Source of the DNA: G965222335 sp965222335
Lineage (GTDB): Bacteria > Pseudomonadota > Gammaproteobacteria > Pseudomonadales > Halieaceae
Reading direction: 5' to 3'
Assembly: GCA_965222335.1 (NCBI GenBank)
Contig: OZ244944.1
Location: 620,001-684,000, forward strand
Length of the DNA stretch: 64,000 bases
A program made the position numbers and the translations under genes. The notes under the pieces are model-generated. The model was not told the DNA's origin. It saw nothing but the letters and a program-made list of their open reading frames with translations, and searched no databases. This document shows, one piece after another, positions 8,989 to 17,553 of this stretch. How positions within the stretch are numbered: position 1 is the stretch's first letter; every line of letters begins with the position of its first letter.

Positions 8989-9440
8989 CGCAGGATCCTC
9001 GTGGTTTTCTCCCGAATCACCGGCTGCTGTGACTCATTGACGATCTCCATATCCACCTCGTAGAAAATCAGCGGCCCGGAACGACCCTGCTTTTCGTAAA
9101 TGTTGCTCAGGGTACGCGTGGCCGTGAGCCAGTCGCCCGGCCGGATGGGCTGCAGGTATTCAATGTGCAGGCCACCCGCCATCGCGCGCTCGAGCGGAAA
9201 TTTGGGCAGCAGGGTGTCAACCGAGACACCATCCGGCGTCAGCTGGTCCAGTTCCACCACGTCCCAGAACAGGGCCACGTGAAACATCGGCGGCGCTTCA
9301 TCACCATCGAGGTACTTGCGCTGGCGGTTATCCGTGGCAATCGCGTACTTGCGAATATCCCGCCGTGTCACCAGTTCCCTGACGGGCGCGCTCTGGCGCC
9401 CGATATTGGCCAGCAGATCCTTGCTCAATAATTCAGTCAT
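8985..9440 (-). CDS. MaoC/FAS1-type dehydratase-like hotdog subunit
   Basis: The 151-residue protein resembles the N-terminal MaoC dehydratase family: RRDIRKYAIATDN near the N-terminus, then PPMFHVALFWD, GGLHIEYLQPIRPGDWLTA and a final beta strand. It probably pairs with the next gene product to make a complete enoyl-CoA hydratase. Both ends overlap neighbours by four bases, which favours equal synthesis of the subunits. The exact substrate is unknown. Confidence 0.8.
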   Translation of the reverse strand: MTELLSKDLLANIGRQSAPVRELVTRRDIRKYAIATDNRQRKYLDGDEAPPMFHVALFWDVVELDQLTPDGVSVDTLLPKFPLERAMAGGLHIEYLQPIRPGDWLTATRTLSNIYEKQGRSGPLIFYEVDMEIVNESQQPVIREKTTRILR

Positions 9441-10993
9441 ACCTTCCTGTCCGCCTCGCGCCAGTAGGGCTCGCGCAGCTCCCGTTTCAGTATTTTGCCG
9501 GTCGGTGCCTTGGGCAGGCTCTCTACAAAATCCACTGAGCGCGGTTTCTGGTAGGAAGCCAGGTGCTCACTGGCGGTGCTGATAATCTCCTGTTCGCTGG
9601 CCTGCATCCCGGGCTTGAGCACCACCGCCGCCTTGACCGCCTCACCCCACTCAGCGTCCGGCACACCGAACACGGCGGACTCGAGTACCGCGGGATGCTG
9701 GTGGATTGCCGCCTCGACCTGGGTGCTGTAAATGTTCTCGCCACCGGAGATAATCATGTCCTTGGCGCGATCGACGATAAAGATGTAGCCCTCCTCGTCC
9801 CAGACCGCGAGGTCGCCGGTCCACATCCAGCCCTCGCGAATGGTCTCGGCAGTCAGGTCCGGGCGCCGCCAGTAGCCCAACATGTTGGCTTCTGACTTGA
9901 CGATAACTTCGCCAGGCGTCTCGCCGTCTCGCGGCACCTCGCGACCGGATTCATCGACCAGGCGAATGGTGGTGACGAAACCCTCCCGCCCACAGGAAGC
10001 CAGCCGTTCCGGGTGATCCCCTGCCACCGCCCGGGCGTGATCCTCCTGGCTGAGGAAGCTCATGGTCATGCCCTCTGTCTGCCCGTAACCCTGGATAATC
10101 GTGCAGGGGAATGACTCCAGGGCCGCGGCGACAACCCGGTGCGGCATGGGCCCGCCGCCGTACTGGATGTTGCGCAGGCTGCTGAGGTCATAGTCGGCAA
10201 AGCCGTCCTCCGCCATCATCCAGTTGAGCATGGTGGTAATGCCGAGGAACGCCGACACGCGCTCGCGCTCAATCACCTGCAGCGCGAGCCTCGCCTCGAA
10301 GTTGATCAGCACGAGCGGGCAACCATGCGCCATGTAGTTCATTGCCAGGCCGATTGGAATGTGAAACATCTGTCCGGTGAGCATATAAACATCAGAGGGG
10401 ACGATTCGCTCGGCAACCGTCTGGTTGAGCATGCCCATGAACAGGGAACGGTGCGTGTGCAGCGCGCCCTTGGACTCGCCCGTGGTGCCCCCCGTGTAGA
10501 GAATCAACACCGGATCGTCACCGCCGACGGCGTCAGCGCCCGCAGGCTCCGCGTCACTGCCCGCAGCCACCACGGATTCGTAGCTGCCGTCACTCTCGGG
10601 GCCGTAAACCAGCAGGCGCATGCCGGGCAGCGCTTCGACCAGTGAAGCTCCCTGCGCCGCATACTCGGCAGAGCAGACCAGCACCGTGGGCTCACCGTCA
10701 GCGACGATGCGCAACAGCTCGGCTTCGCCCAGGCGCCAGTTCAGCGGCTGCACGATCAGGCCCGCGAGCGCGCTGGCATAGTAGGTTTCCATGTACTCGA
10801 TCGCGTTGCGGGAGAGCACTGCAACCCGGTCGCCCTTGGCGGCGCCGCAGCTGTCCATCAGGCCATTAGCCAGTTTGTTCACGCGCAAGGCCAGTTCGCC
10901 GTAAGTCATCCGGCGTTCGTTGGGCACGTCGATAAGCGCCTCGCGCTGCGGCGACAGCCGCGCGATCTTCCCTGGGATATTGCCAATATTCAC
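9437..10993 (-). CDS. Acyl-CoA synthetase (AMP-forming)
   Basis: The 518-residue protein is an ANL-superfamily ligase: the P-loop-like YTGGTTGESKGA (about 165-176), GYGQTEG in the A5 motif, TGDLAVWDEEGYIFIVDRAKDMI for the hinge, and PTGKILKRELR with the catalytic C-terminal Lys. It activates a carboxylic acid to acyl-CoA with ATP. The start is a GTG at 10993 after GAGGGG, eleven bases downstream of the SnoaL stop; the upstream in-frame codons lie inside the SnoaL gene. It supplies the CoA ester that the downstream hydratase and aldolase would use. Confidence 0.9.
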   Translation of the reverse strand: MNIGNIPGKIARLSPQREALIDVPNERRMTYGELALRVNKLANGLMDSCGAAKGDRVAVLSRNAIEYMETYYASALAGLIVQPLNWRLGEAELLRIVADGEPTVLVCSAEYAAQGASLVEALPGMRLLVYGPESDGSYESVVAAGSDAEPAGADAVGGDDPVLILYTGGTTGESKGALHTHRSLFMGMLNQTVAERIVPSDVYMLTGQMFHIPIGLAMNYMAHGCPLVLINFEARLALQVIERERVSAFLGITTMLNWMMAEDGFADYDLSSLRNIQYGGGPMPHRVVAAALESFPCTIIQGYGQTEGMTMSFLSQEDHARAVAGDHPERLASCGREGFVTTIRLVDESGREVPRDGETPGEVIVKSEANMLGYWRRPDLTAETIREGWMWTGDLAVWDEEGYIFIVDRAKDMIISGGENIYSTQVEAAIHQHPAVLESAVFGVPDAEWGEAVKAAVVLKPGMQASEQEIISTASEHLASYQKPRSVDFVESLPKAPTGKILKRELREPYWREADRKV

Positions 10994-11003
10994 TGGGATC
11001 CCC

Positions 11004-11429
11004 TCAGTAGGGCCGGTCGAGATCAAGGTGCCGGCGGGCAAGGCACCAGCCATCGCCGCTCCTGACCACCTCATCCTGGTAAACGCCCACGGTCAGCAGG
11101 CTGCTCTCGCCGTTCTCAGTGGCAAACAGTGTGAGGTTGGAAACCACTTGCGCCCGCTGCTTGTCCGCGCTGCGAAAAAACACATTGGAAATCACGTGAC
11201 GCCGCTGATCGGTCTGCGCCGCCATGGAGTCCGTCATCAGCTTCATGATCTGCTCCCGGCCTGTAAATGGGCCGACCAGGTCGCCGCCGGCAATGCGGAT
11301 GCTGAAGGTGGCGTCCTCGCTGAAGCTCTCGGCCAGCATCTCCACCTCGCGCTCGTCCAGGGCGTAAGCAGAGCGACTGAGTAACTCCTGGATTGCCATG
11401 CGGTCGGCAATGTCGAGTAAATCCGTCAT
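11004..11429 (-). CDS. SnoaL-like NTF2-fold protein
   Basis: The 141-residue protein has the cone-shaped NTF2/SnoaL_4 pattern: helix IADRMAIQELLSRSAYALDE, then the strands DATFSI, GRRHVISN-type and WCLARRHLDLDR. This fold covers small isomerases, dehydratases and hydroxylase-like subunits, and the family alone does not fix a reaction. It is the first gene of the operon, directly behind the strong candidate promoter and operator. Two more SnoaL-like genes occur at 21378 and 24295, so this fold seems to be used repeatedly in these islands. Confidence 0.8.
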   Translation of the reverse strand: MTDLLDIADRMAIQELLSRSAYALDEREVEMLAESFSEDATFSIRIAGGDLVGPFTGREQIMKLMTDSMAAQTDQRRHVISNVFFRSADKQRAQVVSNLTLFATENGESSLLTVGVYQDEVVRSGDGWCLARRHLDLDRPY

Positions 11430-11580
11430 GCGCTATCTCCTGTCGGGCAATCCATCGCCGTGACCTGCCAGGTGAGGGGGTGCCGGTTCGCTGTCGGCCA
11501 CGCCCGCTGCACAGGGATGCATTACCTTTTATTGTTATCGCCAAACTGTGTGCCACGACACGATACGTGGACTGAAAACG

Positions 11581-11609
11581 ATATTAGGCATACTTTGAAC
11601 ATTATTCAA
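11581..11609 (-). promoter_or_regulatory. Promoter of the SnoaL-to-Rieske operon
   Basis: On the minus strand TTGAAT (11604-11609) is followed after 17 bases by TAATAT (11581-11586), a good sigma-70 promoter. Its -35 box is embedded in palindrome A2. Transcription would begin near 11574, leaving a leader of about 145 bases before the first gene. I saw no clear riboswitch-like structure in the leader. Confidence 0.6.
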
Positions 11610-11610
11610 G
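11594..11610. promoter_or_regulatory. Palindromic operator A2 between tetR and the catabolic operon
   Basis: TTTGAACATTATTCAAG matches operator A1 (5533-5549) at 15 of 17 positions, including both inner arms TTGAA and TTCAA. It lies between divergent genes and covers the -35 box of the operon, so a bound repressor would block transcription. The adjacent TetR gene makes autoregulation likely. Confidence 0.6.
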
Positions 11611-11686
11611 TTAATTTCCTGTACCCCCGAAACGGTGTTTACACGCCTGGCTAGCGGACGCTGGCTTTTGCTGTTAGTTTCGTGAC

Positions 11687-12313
11687 ATGGCCAAGAGCAA
11701 CCTTGAAGTACCCGTCGACGACCCGCCGGCTACCGCGTCCACCCTATCCCGGGGAGACCAGCGGCGGCGCAGGATTTTTCGGTCGCTGCACGACTGCATC
11801 CTGCGCCAGGGCTATGTCAAGACGAGCCTGGCGGACATTGCCGAGGGTGCGGGCATGTCCGCCAGTCACCTGCTGTACTACTTCAAGGGCAAGGAGGCCA
11901 TCCTCGAGCAGTACTTCGAGACCGTGTCGGTGCGTTTCCTGGAGCGCATCGAATCTTTCTCCAGCGACCCGCCGGAGCAGCAGATCAGGCAGCTTGCGGA
12001 TTTCTGGTTTCGCGGGGAAACCAGCACCCGTCAGGAAATTGGTTTTATGCTGGAGTGCTTCGGTGCGGCGGTAAACGACCCGGTCCTGCAAGGCACCAAG
12101 GCAGGCTTCGATGCCCGCTGCAAGAGCCACCTGCAGGCCATTTTCGCCGCCACGCCGGCGGTGTTTCTCAACAACACCAAGGACGCCGCGGAGCTCGCCT
12201 ATTCGATGATGCTGGGTCTTCGCTCAGCCGTGTATTTTGACGACGATATCGATCTTGAGGACGCGCACCGCCTGTTTCAGGAAACCCTGCTGCGCATGTC
12301 CGGCCTGCGCTGA
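11687..12313 (+). CDS. TetR/AcrR-family regulator (island 1)
   Basis: The 208-residue protein has an N-terminal TetR helix-turn-helix: LADIAEGAGMSASHLLYYFKGKEAIL, about residues 49-74. A helical ligand-binding domain follows. It is transcribed away from the SnoaL-to-Rieske operon, and palindromes A1 and A2 lie before the operon and the TonB receptor, so it is the likely local repressor. The effector would be the island substrate or a CoA intermediate. There is no good Shine-Dalgarno before the ATG, which suggests low-level synthesis. The stop meets the convergent LLM gene within a perfect hairpin. Confidence 0.9.
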   Translation: MAKSNLEVPVDDPPATASTLSRGDQRRRRIFRSLHDCILRQGYVKTSLADIAEGAGMSASHLLYYFKGKEAILEQYFETVSVRFLERIESFSSDPPEQQIRQLADFWFRGETSTRQEIGFMLECFGAAVNDPVLQGTKAGFDARCKSHLQAIFAATPAVFLNNTKDAAELAYSMMLGLRSAVYFDDDIDLEDAHRLFQETLLRMSGLR

Positions 12314-12324
12314 ATCAGCGCAGG
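12304..12324. terminator. Hairpin spanning convergent stop codons
   Basis: CCTGCGCTG, three bases, CAGCGCAGG: a perfect 9-bp stem that contains the stop codons of both the tetR gene and the convergent LLM gene. No T-run follows on either strand, so it may act as a 3'-end stabiliser or a weak bidirectional terminator rather than a classical one. Confidence 0.4.
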
Positions 12325-13316
12325 GCCGGCAACACTTTCTCCGCAATATAAGCCAGGCGCGCTGAGCCAGAGGACACGGGCTCGCCGGGGAACTGTGCCC
12401 AGAAGTGGATGTCGCTGATCATCGGATAATCCTTGACCAGCTGGCGCAGCCGGGTGATGGCCGTGTCCGCATCCCACAATTCATACAGGCCGTTCTCGAT
12501 CGCGCTCTCCACCGAATCGTACAGGGGCGTTTCACCCGGGGGCCCGAAAGCTCCCCATTTGATGTACTCGTTCGCCTGGTAAAGGATGTGCTCGCCGATC
12601 CGGGCCGCCTCGGCCTCCGGGTCCTCTGCAATGATCGCCCAGCAGCCCATGACCACGTTGCCATCGGTGAGCGGGCGTTCAAATTTGTGCAGCGCCTCAC
12701 AGTACAGGTCGAGGCCCAGGCCGCCGGTCGACAGGAAACCATCCGCGACACGCGCCGCCCGCTCGACCGCCGGCGGCGCCATGCCGCCGAGGAGAATTTT
12801 CGGGCGATGCTCAGGCACCGGGGTCACACGCAGATCGCCCACTTCAAACCGCTTGCCGCTAAAGTTGATCGGCTCTCCCGACCATGCCCGCCGAACGACC
12901 TCTATGCCTTCCTCGATCAGACTCGGGCGATGGGACAACTTGCGCCCGAACTGGTCGAACTCCATTTGGCGATAGCCGATACCAACACCGAGGTCAAAGC
13001 GCCCGCCGGTGGCCAGCGACAGCGTGGCCGCGTCTTCGGCGACCCGTACAGGGTCGTGCAGGGGCAGCAGCATCAGGTTGGTACCCAGGTGCATGCGCCG
13101 GGTACGGGCGCCAATGGCTGCTGCCAACACCAGCGGTGAGGGAGTATAACCGTCGTCGCAGAAATGATGTTCGGTCAGCCAGGCAGAATCGAAACCCCGC
13201 TCCTCGGCATCCACGATCTGGTCCAGGCACTCGGCGTAGAAGCTCTCAAAGGACTTGCCCCACTGGGGGGGATTGCGAAAGTCATACCAGAGACCATAGT
13301 TCACATTGTTCGACAT
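12315..13316 (-). CDS. LLM-class flavin-dependent monooxygenase (luciferase-like)
   Basis: The 333-residue TIM-barrel protein shows bacterial-luciferase-like features: YGLWYDFRNP at the first strand, DSAWLTEHHF near 45-54, HLGTNLMLLPLHDPVRVAEDAATL and RFDLGVGIGYR. Members of this family use FMNH2 or F420 to oxygenate diverse substrates, including Baeyer-Villiger type and desulfonation reactions. The ATG at 13316 has a GGGAG site seven bases upstream, better than an upstream TTG. It is last in the operon that begins at 18296. A flavin reductase is not encoded nearby. Confidence 0.88.
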   Translation of the reverse strand: MSNNVNYGLWYDFRNPPQWGKSFESFYAECLDQIVDAEERGFDSAWLTEHHFCDDGYTPSPLVLAAAIGARTRRMHLGTNLMLLPLHDPVRVAEDAATLSLATGGRFDLGVGIGYRQMEFDQFGRKLSHRPSLIEEGIEVVRRAWSGEPINFSGKRFEVGDLRVTPVPEHRPKILLGGMAPPAVERAARVADGFLSTGGLGLDLYCEALHKFERPLTDGNVVMGCWAIIAEDPEAEAARIGEHILYQANEYIKWGAFGPPGETPLYDSVESAIENGLYELWDADTAITRLRQLVKDYPMISDIHFWAQFPGEPVSSGSARLAYIAEKVLPALR

Positions 13317-13362
13317 ACGGGCGCTCCCATTGCGCAATTCGAAAACACGGCGCTGACGCCGC

Positions 13363-14169
13363 CTAGTCCAGCTTTGCCAGATAATCCAGCAATGCCGCGT
13401 TGTATTGTTCAGTCACTTCCAGGAAAGGCGCGTGCCCGACACCCTGGAATTCCACCAGCTCCGCGTGGCTGCAGTGTTCTCCGACCCAGCGACAGATGTT
13501 GGGGTCGACGAAGCCGTCCTCGGTACCGACGAACGAAAGTATGGGGACATCGAGAGACGCCAGCAATTCCCGCTGATCCAGCGGACCCAGCTCGGCCAGG
13601 GTCGCAGTGGCACGCGGCGAGGCATCGCAGAAGATCTGCCACAGGCGCTGCTCAACCGCCTCGCCCACGTCCATGGCACAGACGGCCCGCGACAGATCCG
13701 CCAGTACCGCCACGCGGTTACCGTTGATCGCCTCGACGGTACCCGCAAGATCGGCATCGGTACCGCCCAGGGGCAGGTCCGGCTTCTGCGTGTAGATGGG
13801 CGACGCGCCGCCGGTCAGGACCAGGCCCGCACAGCGTTGCCCCAGGCTAGCGGCGGCGGCGACCGCCACCGCGCCGCCGAGAGACCAGCCGTTCAGGACC
13901 ACGGTGCCCAGGCCCAGCTCCTCGACCAGGGCCACGACGTCGCCGGCAATGGCATCGATACCCATGTCGGCGAAGTCCTTGTCTGACTGCCCGCAGCCGC
14001 GGTGATCCATCAGCAGTACGCGGTAGCCCGCACCCAGGAGGGGATGCAGGGCATTGTCCCAGGTACGGCAGCTCATGCCCCAGCCGTGGATGAGCACGAT
14101 CGTCCTGGGACCGCTGCCGTGAACTTCGTAGTAAACCTGCTTTCCGTCTTCTCGCGCCAACAAAGCCAT
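13363..14169 (-). CDS. Alpha/beta hydrolase
   Basis: The 268-residue alpha/beta-hydrolase-fold protein has the oxyanion segment HGWGMS, DHRGCGQSD, the nucleophile elbow GWSLGG and a C-terminal catalytic His in GVGHAPF; the acid is probably in GTEDGFVD. It should hydrolyse an ester, lactone or C-C bond such as a ring-fission product. It begins five bases after the tetR stop, so it is co-transcribed. The ATG at 14169 is preferred to a TTG three codons earlier. Confidence 0.88.
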   Translation of the reverse strand: MALLAREDGKQVYYEVHGSGPRTIVLIHGWGMSCRTWDNALHPLLGAGYRVLLMDHRGCGQSDKDFADMGIDAIAGDVVALVEELGLGTVVLNGWSLGGAVAVAAAASLGQRCAGLVLTGGASPIYTQKPDLPLGGTDADLAGTVEAINGNRVAVLADLSRAVCAMDVGEAVEQRLWQIFCDASPRATATLAELGPLDQRELLASLDVPILSFVGTEDGFVDPNICRWVGEHCSHAELVEFQGVGHAPFLEVTEQYNAALLDYLAKLD

Positions 14170-14174
14170 GATGT

Positions 14175-14834
14175 TCAATCCCTCCGGGTGAGAAACTTCT
14201 CGATACTCATTTCATAGTGGTCAAACAGCGTATCCAGATCCAGCGCATCGCCGTCGACCAGCCACTGGTACACCACGCCAAAGATAAAGGCGCAGTACTG
14301 CACCGCGAACTGCTCCGCATTGACCACCGGATCGATTTCGCCGTTGTCGATACCTTCCTGGATCCAGCGCGTAGCGTCCTCACGGTAAATACGGTGGTGA
14401 TCTGCAAGCTTGCGCCTGATCTTGGATTCATGCCCCAGCGACTCGTACCACAGCACATACATCGCGCGCATGTAGCCCGACTCCTCGCCCAGGAACTGGC
14501 GCAGGGCATTGGCTGCCGCCTTGACCGCCGCGATCCCGGTCTTGTTCCCGACGAAACGGTTGAGATGGGCTTTCCAGCGCGCATCAAAGCTGACAAACAG
14601 CTGGTTCAGAAAGCCGTCCTTGGAGCCGAAGCGGGAATGGGCGAGGCCGCGGCTGTAGCCGGCGCGCTCGCCGATCTCCTTGAGGGTGGTCTTCTGCGTA
14701 CCGCGCTCGTTGATCAGGTCTATCGCCGCCTTGAACATGCGCTTGTCTGACAGCGCGGTACGTTCGGCCTGGGTGAGCCTCCCCTGTTCGTCGGTGCCCC
14801 GGTCCCTGAGTTCTTCTTCCTTGATCTGGCTCAT
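14175..14834 (-). CDS. TetR/AcrR-family regulator (island 2)
   Basis: The 219-residue protein has an N-terminal tail of about 25 residues, then a TetR DNA-binding domain (LKEIGERAGYSRGLAHSRFGSKDGFL, about 51-76) and a helical effector domain. It lies inside the SDR-kinase-ligase-hydrolase operon instead of being divergent from it. The operon promoter region carries palindrome B1 (18325-18343), and the same palindrome precedes other genes of island 2, so this protein is the best candidate repressor of that set. Ribosome site GGAGC, nine bases upstream of ATG. Confidence 0.9.
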   Translation of the reverse strand: MSQIKEEELRDRGTDEQGRLTQAERTALSDKRMFKAAIDLINERGTQKTTLKEIGERAGYSRGLAHSRFGSKDGFLNQLFVSFDARWKAHLNRFVGNKTGIAAVKAAANALRQFLGEESGYMRAMYVLWYESLGHESKIRRKLADHHRIYREDATRWIQEGIDNGEIDPVVNAEQFAVQYCAFIFGVVYQWLVDGDALDLDTLFDHYEMSIEKFLTRRD

Positions 14835-14867
14835 TCGATTTGTGCTCCAGTCTGGCGAAAAGACCGC

Positions 14868-16490
14868 CTACTTTTGGTATGTCACCACAATATCTCCGGC
14901 TTCGTGCATCGCGCGGAGTTTCTTCTTGTCAATCTTACCCACGCTGGTCTTGGGAATCTCGCTGACAAAGCTCCAGTATTCCGGAATCCAGAAGCCCGCG
15001 ACGCGACCCTGCAGGTACTCACGCAGGTCGCCAGCGCCAATCCCGTCCTGCTGCACCACGACAATCGCAAGCGGGCGCTCCTGCCAACGCGGGTCGGACG
15101 TGGCTATCACCGCCGCTTCGGCAACATCCGGGCTCGCCAGCAGCGTGTTCTCCAGGTCCACGGAAGAAATCCACTCGCCCCCGGACTTGATCACATCCTT
15201 GGTCCGGTCCGTAAGCTGCACGTAACCGCGGGCATCGATATAACCCACGTCACCAGTGCGCAGCCAGCCGTCATCGCTCAGCACATCCGGGGTATCGGCA
15301 TTGTGATAACCGCCGGTAATCCAGGGGCCGCGCAGCTGCAACTCGCCCACGCTCTCGCCGTCCTCGGGCAGCGGCCGGCCCTCGGCATCCACTATACGCA
15401 CCTGCACCCCGGGTACCGGGCGACCGCTCTTCGCCCGCCAGGGCGTCTCACCGCCGTCACCGGGGTCCCGGGGCGGGTGTGACAATGCGCACAGGGGACT
15501 GGTCTCGGTCATGCCCCAGCCCTGCAGCACCGGTACATTCCAGCGCTCGCGAGCGGCATCTATCAGCGAAGGTGCTACCGCGGAGCCGCCGGAGACCAGC
15601 ATGCGGAAACTGCGCATATCCACGTCGCCCTCATCCGAGGCTCGCAGCAGGTCACCCAGCACGGTGGGCACCATGGCGGTGAACGTTGGGCGCTCGGCGT
15701 TGATCATGCGCCGGATCCCCTCGGGCTGCAGGTGCGGACCCGGCATGATGATATCGCTGCCGCTCATCCAGCCACTGTAGGGCAAACCCCAGGCGTTGGC
15801 GTGAAACATCGGCGGCAACAGCAGAATCCGGTCGCGCTCGTTGATCCCGAAAGTATCCACCGCGCGCGAGGCGAGGGAGTGGATGAACGTGGTCTTGTGA
15901 CTGTACACCACGCCCTTGGGGTTGCCGGTGGTACCGCTGGTGTAGCAGATCGCTGCCGCGCTGGTCTCTTCCAGCTCCGGCCAGGCAAACGCCGCCGGTT
16001 GCGCGGCGACTGCTTCCTCATAGGAAACTACCGGTGCGCTGCCGAGATCGGTCTCGGCCTCGCCTACCACCACCAGGTGACGCAGTGAGTCCAATAAGGG
16101 TAAAACCGGGGCAAACTGCTCGGCGAGACGCGCGTCAAGAATCACCACGCGACTCTGGGCGTGGTTGATAACCCAGGCCACCTGTTCCGGCGACAGGCGG
16201 ATGTTGACCGTATGCAGTACCGCACCCATAGCCGGCACGGCCAGGTAGGCTTCCATATGCGCCTGGCTGTTCCAACTGAAGGTGGCAACGCGATCGTTCT
16301 GGCCCACTCCCAGCTCCCGCAGCGCGCCGGCGAGACTGGCGGCGCGGTCCGCCACTTCCCGGTAAGGCGTGTGCTGGATAGTCTCACCATCAAAGGTCGA
16401 GATATTGCTCTCGGGGAAAATTCGCGCCCCGTGCTCCATGAGCATGCGCACCGTCATCGGCATGTGCATCATGGTCGCCTGCATCTGCAT
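14868..16490 (-). CDS. Fatty-acid/aryl CoA ligase (AMP-forming)
   Basis: The 540-residue ANL-family ligase has CYTSGTTGNPKGV (A3), GWGMTETSP (A5), the hinge region GDVGYIDARGYVQLTDRTKD and a C-terminal PKTSVGKIDKKKLR with the catalytic Lys. It resembles medium/long-chain ligases. The ATG at 16490 is chosen because AAGGA lies seven bases upstream; an ATG at 16514 with a weaker site is possible, and frames further upstream lie inside the kinase gene. It would make the acyl-CoA substrate for the kinase encoded just upstream. Confidence 0.9.
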   Translation of the reverse strand: MQMQATMMHMPMTVRMLMEHGARIFPESNISTFDGETIQHTPYREVADRAASLAGALRELGVGQNDRVATFSWNSQAHMEAYLAVPAMGAVLHTVNIRLSPEQVAWVINHAQSRVVILDARLAEQFAPVLPLLDSLRHLVVVGEAETDLGSAPVVSYEEAVAAQPAAFAWPELEETSAAAICYTSGTTGNPKGVVYSHKTTFIHSLASRAVDTFGINERDRILLLPPMFHANAWGLPYSGWMSGSDIIMPGPHLQPEGIRRMINAERPTFTAMVPTVLGDLLRASDEGDVDMRSFRMLVSGGSAVAPSLIDAARERWNVPVLQGWGMTETSPLCALSHPPRDPGDGGETPWRAKSGRPVPGVQVRIVDAEGRPLPEDGESVGELQLRGPWITGGYHNADTPDVLSDDGWLRTGDVGYIDARGYVQLTDRTKDVIKSGGEWISSVDLENTLLASPDVAEAAVIATSDPRWQERPLAIVVVQQDGIGAGDLREYLQGRVAGFWIPEYWSFVSEIPKTSVGKIDKKKLRAMHEAGDIVVTYQK

Positions 16491-16518
16491 AGCTGGATCC
16501 TTCACCGGTTGCATGGTT

Positions 16519-17553
16519 TTACCAGCCCCCGCCCGCGGCGAGCTTCGCCTCTTCAAGCAGGGCCGGCACATCGTATTCGAGCCCGCGTGCGTAGGCCGTG
16601 TCCACCTTGCCCTCCCGGTAGAGGCAATAGGCGCCCTCGACAATGGCGGCCAGGCGCCAGAACGCGAAACACAGGTAGTAGTCCAGGTCCTCGGTGGAAA
16701 TCCCGGTCGCTGCCTGCCAGCGTGCGGCCAGTTCCCGCCGGGTGACAATGCCGGCGCGGCGGCTCAGTGCCTGCACATGCTGAAAGCCCGGCGGCTCTAC
16801 CTGGCGCGGGCCCCAGAACATCAGGAAAAGCCCGAGATCAGACAGCGGGTCGCCGATTGTGGCCAGTTCCCAGTCGATGACCGCCTGCAGTTCGGGGCGC
16901 TGCACCGACACCAGGGTATTGTCCAGGTGGTAGTCGCCATGAATCACCGCAACCGGGCTGGCGGCGGGCAGTTTGTCCCGCAACCACTGGGCAAGCTCAT
17001 TGAGCAAGGGCAACTCGCGCACGGTGGTCTCGGCGCGGATTCCCTGCCAGCGATCAATCTGGCGCAGCAGGTAGCCGTCCGGGTTGCCAAAGTCCGCCAG
17101 CCCCACTTCGCGCCAGGGCACCTGGTGCAGGGCGGCCAGTTCATCCACCAGCGCCTCCCCCAGGGTATTCACCGACGCGGCGGTATCTGGATAAGCGGGA
17201 GGCAGGCTGTCGGTCAGGGGCACACCCTCCACATGGGAAACGATCAGGAAAGGCCGGCCCAGGATCTCGGCGTCCTCACACCACGCCAGCACCTCGGGCA
17301 CCTTCACCCGGCCCTGCAGTGCCTTGAGCACCGCGGCCTCGCGCTGGATCCCGCGATGCGCCTTCGCCGAGATCGTGGATTCGGGCGGCGTGCGCAGCAC
17401 TACCGGTCCCAGCGCGCTGTGCAGGCGCAGGGTCAGGTTGGCATTACCGCCACTCAGCGGCCGGTCAATTTCTATCTCGCCAAGGTCTGTGTGCTCACCA
17501 ACCCAGGCCTGCAGGGCGGCAAAGCGCGACGCCGAAAATACCTGGGACTCCAT
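16519..17553 (-). CDS. APH-family kinase, ACAD10/LvaA-like
   Basis: The 344-residue protein has a protein-kinase-like APH fold: a glycine-rich start (LSGGNANLTL, 33-42), the catalytic loop HGDYHLDN (205-212) and the Mg-binding DWE (227-229) followed by GDPLSDL. This form is the one fused to acyl-CoA dehydrogenase in ACAD10/11 and found as LvaA in levulinate catabolism, where a 4-hydroxyacyl-CoA is phosphorylated before phosphate elimination. Here it lies between an SDR and an acyl-CoA ligase. An ACAD with ACAD10/11 features is at 25110. Its ATG overlaps the SDR TGA by one base. The function is inferred from family and context. Confidence 0.8.
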   Translation of the reverse strand: MESQVFSASRFAALQAWVGEHTDLGEIEIDRPLSGGNANLTLRLHSALGPVVLRTPPESTISAKAHRGIQREAAVLKALQGRVKVPEVLAWCEDAEILGRPFLIVSHVEGVPLTDSLPPAYPDTAASVNTLGEALVDELAALHQVPWREVGLADFGNPDGYLLRQIDRWQGIRAETTVRELPLLNELAQWLRDKLPAASPVAVIHGDYHLDNTLVSVQRPELQAVIDWELATIGDPLSDLGLFLMFWGPRQVEPPGFQHVQALSRRAGIVTRRELAARWQAATGISTEDLDYYLCFAFWRLAAIVEGAYCLYREGKVDTAYARGLEYDVPALLEEAKLAAGGGW

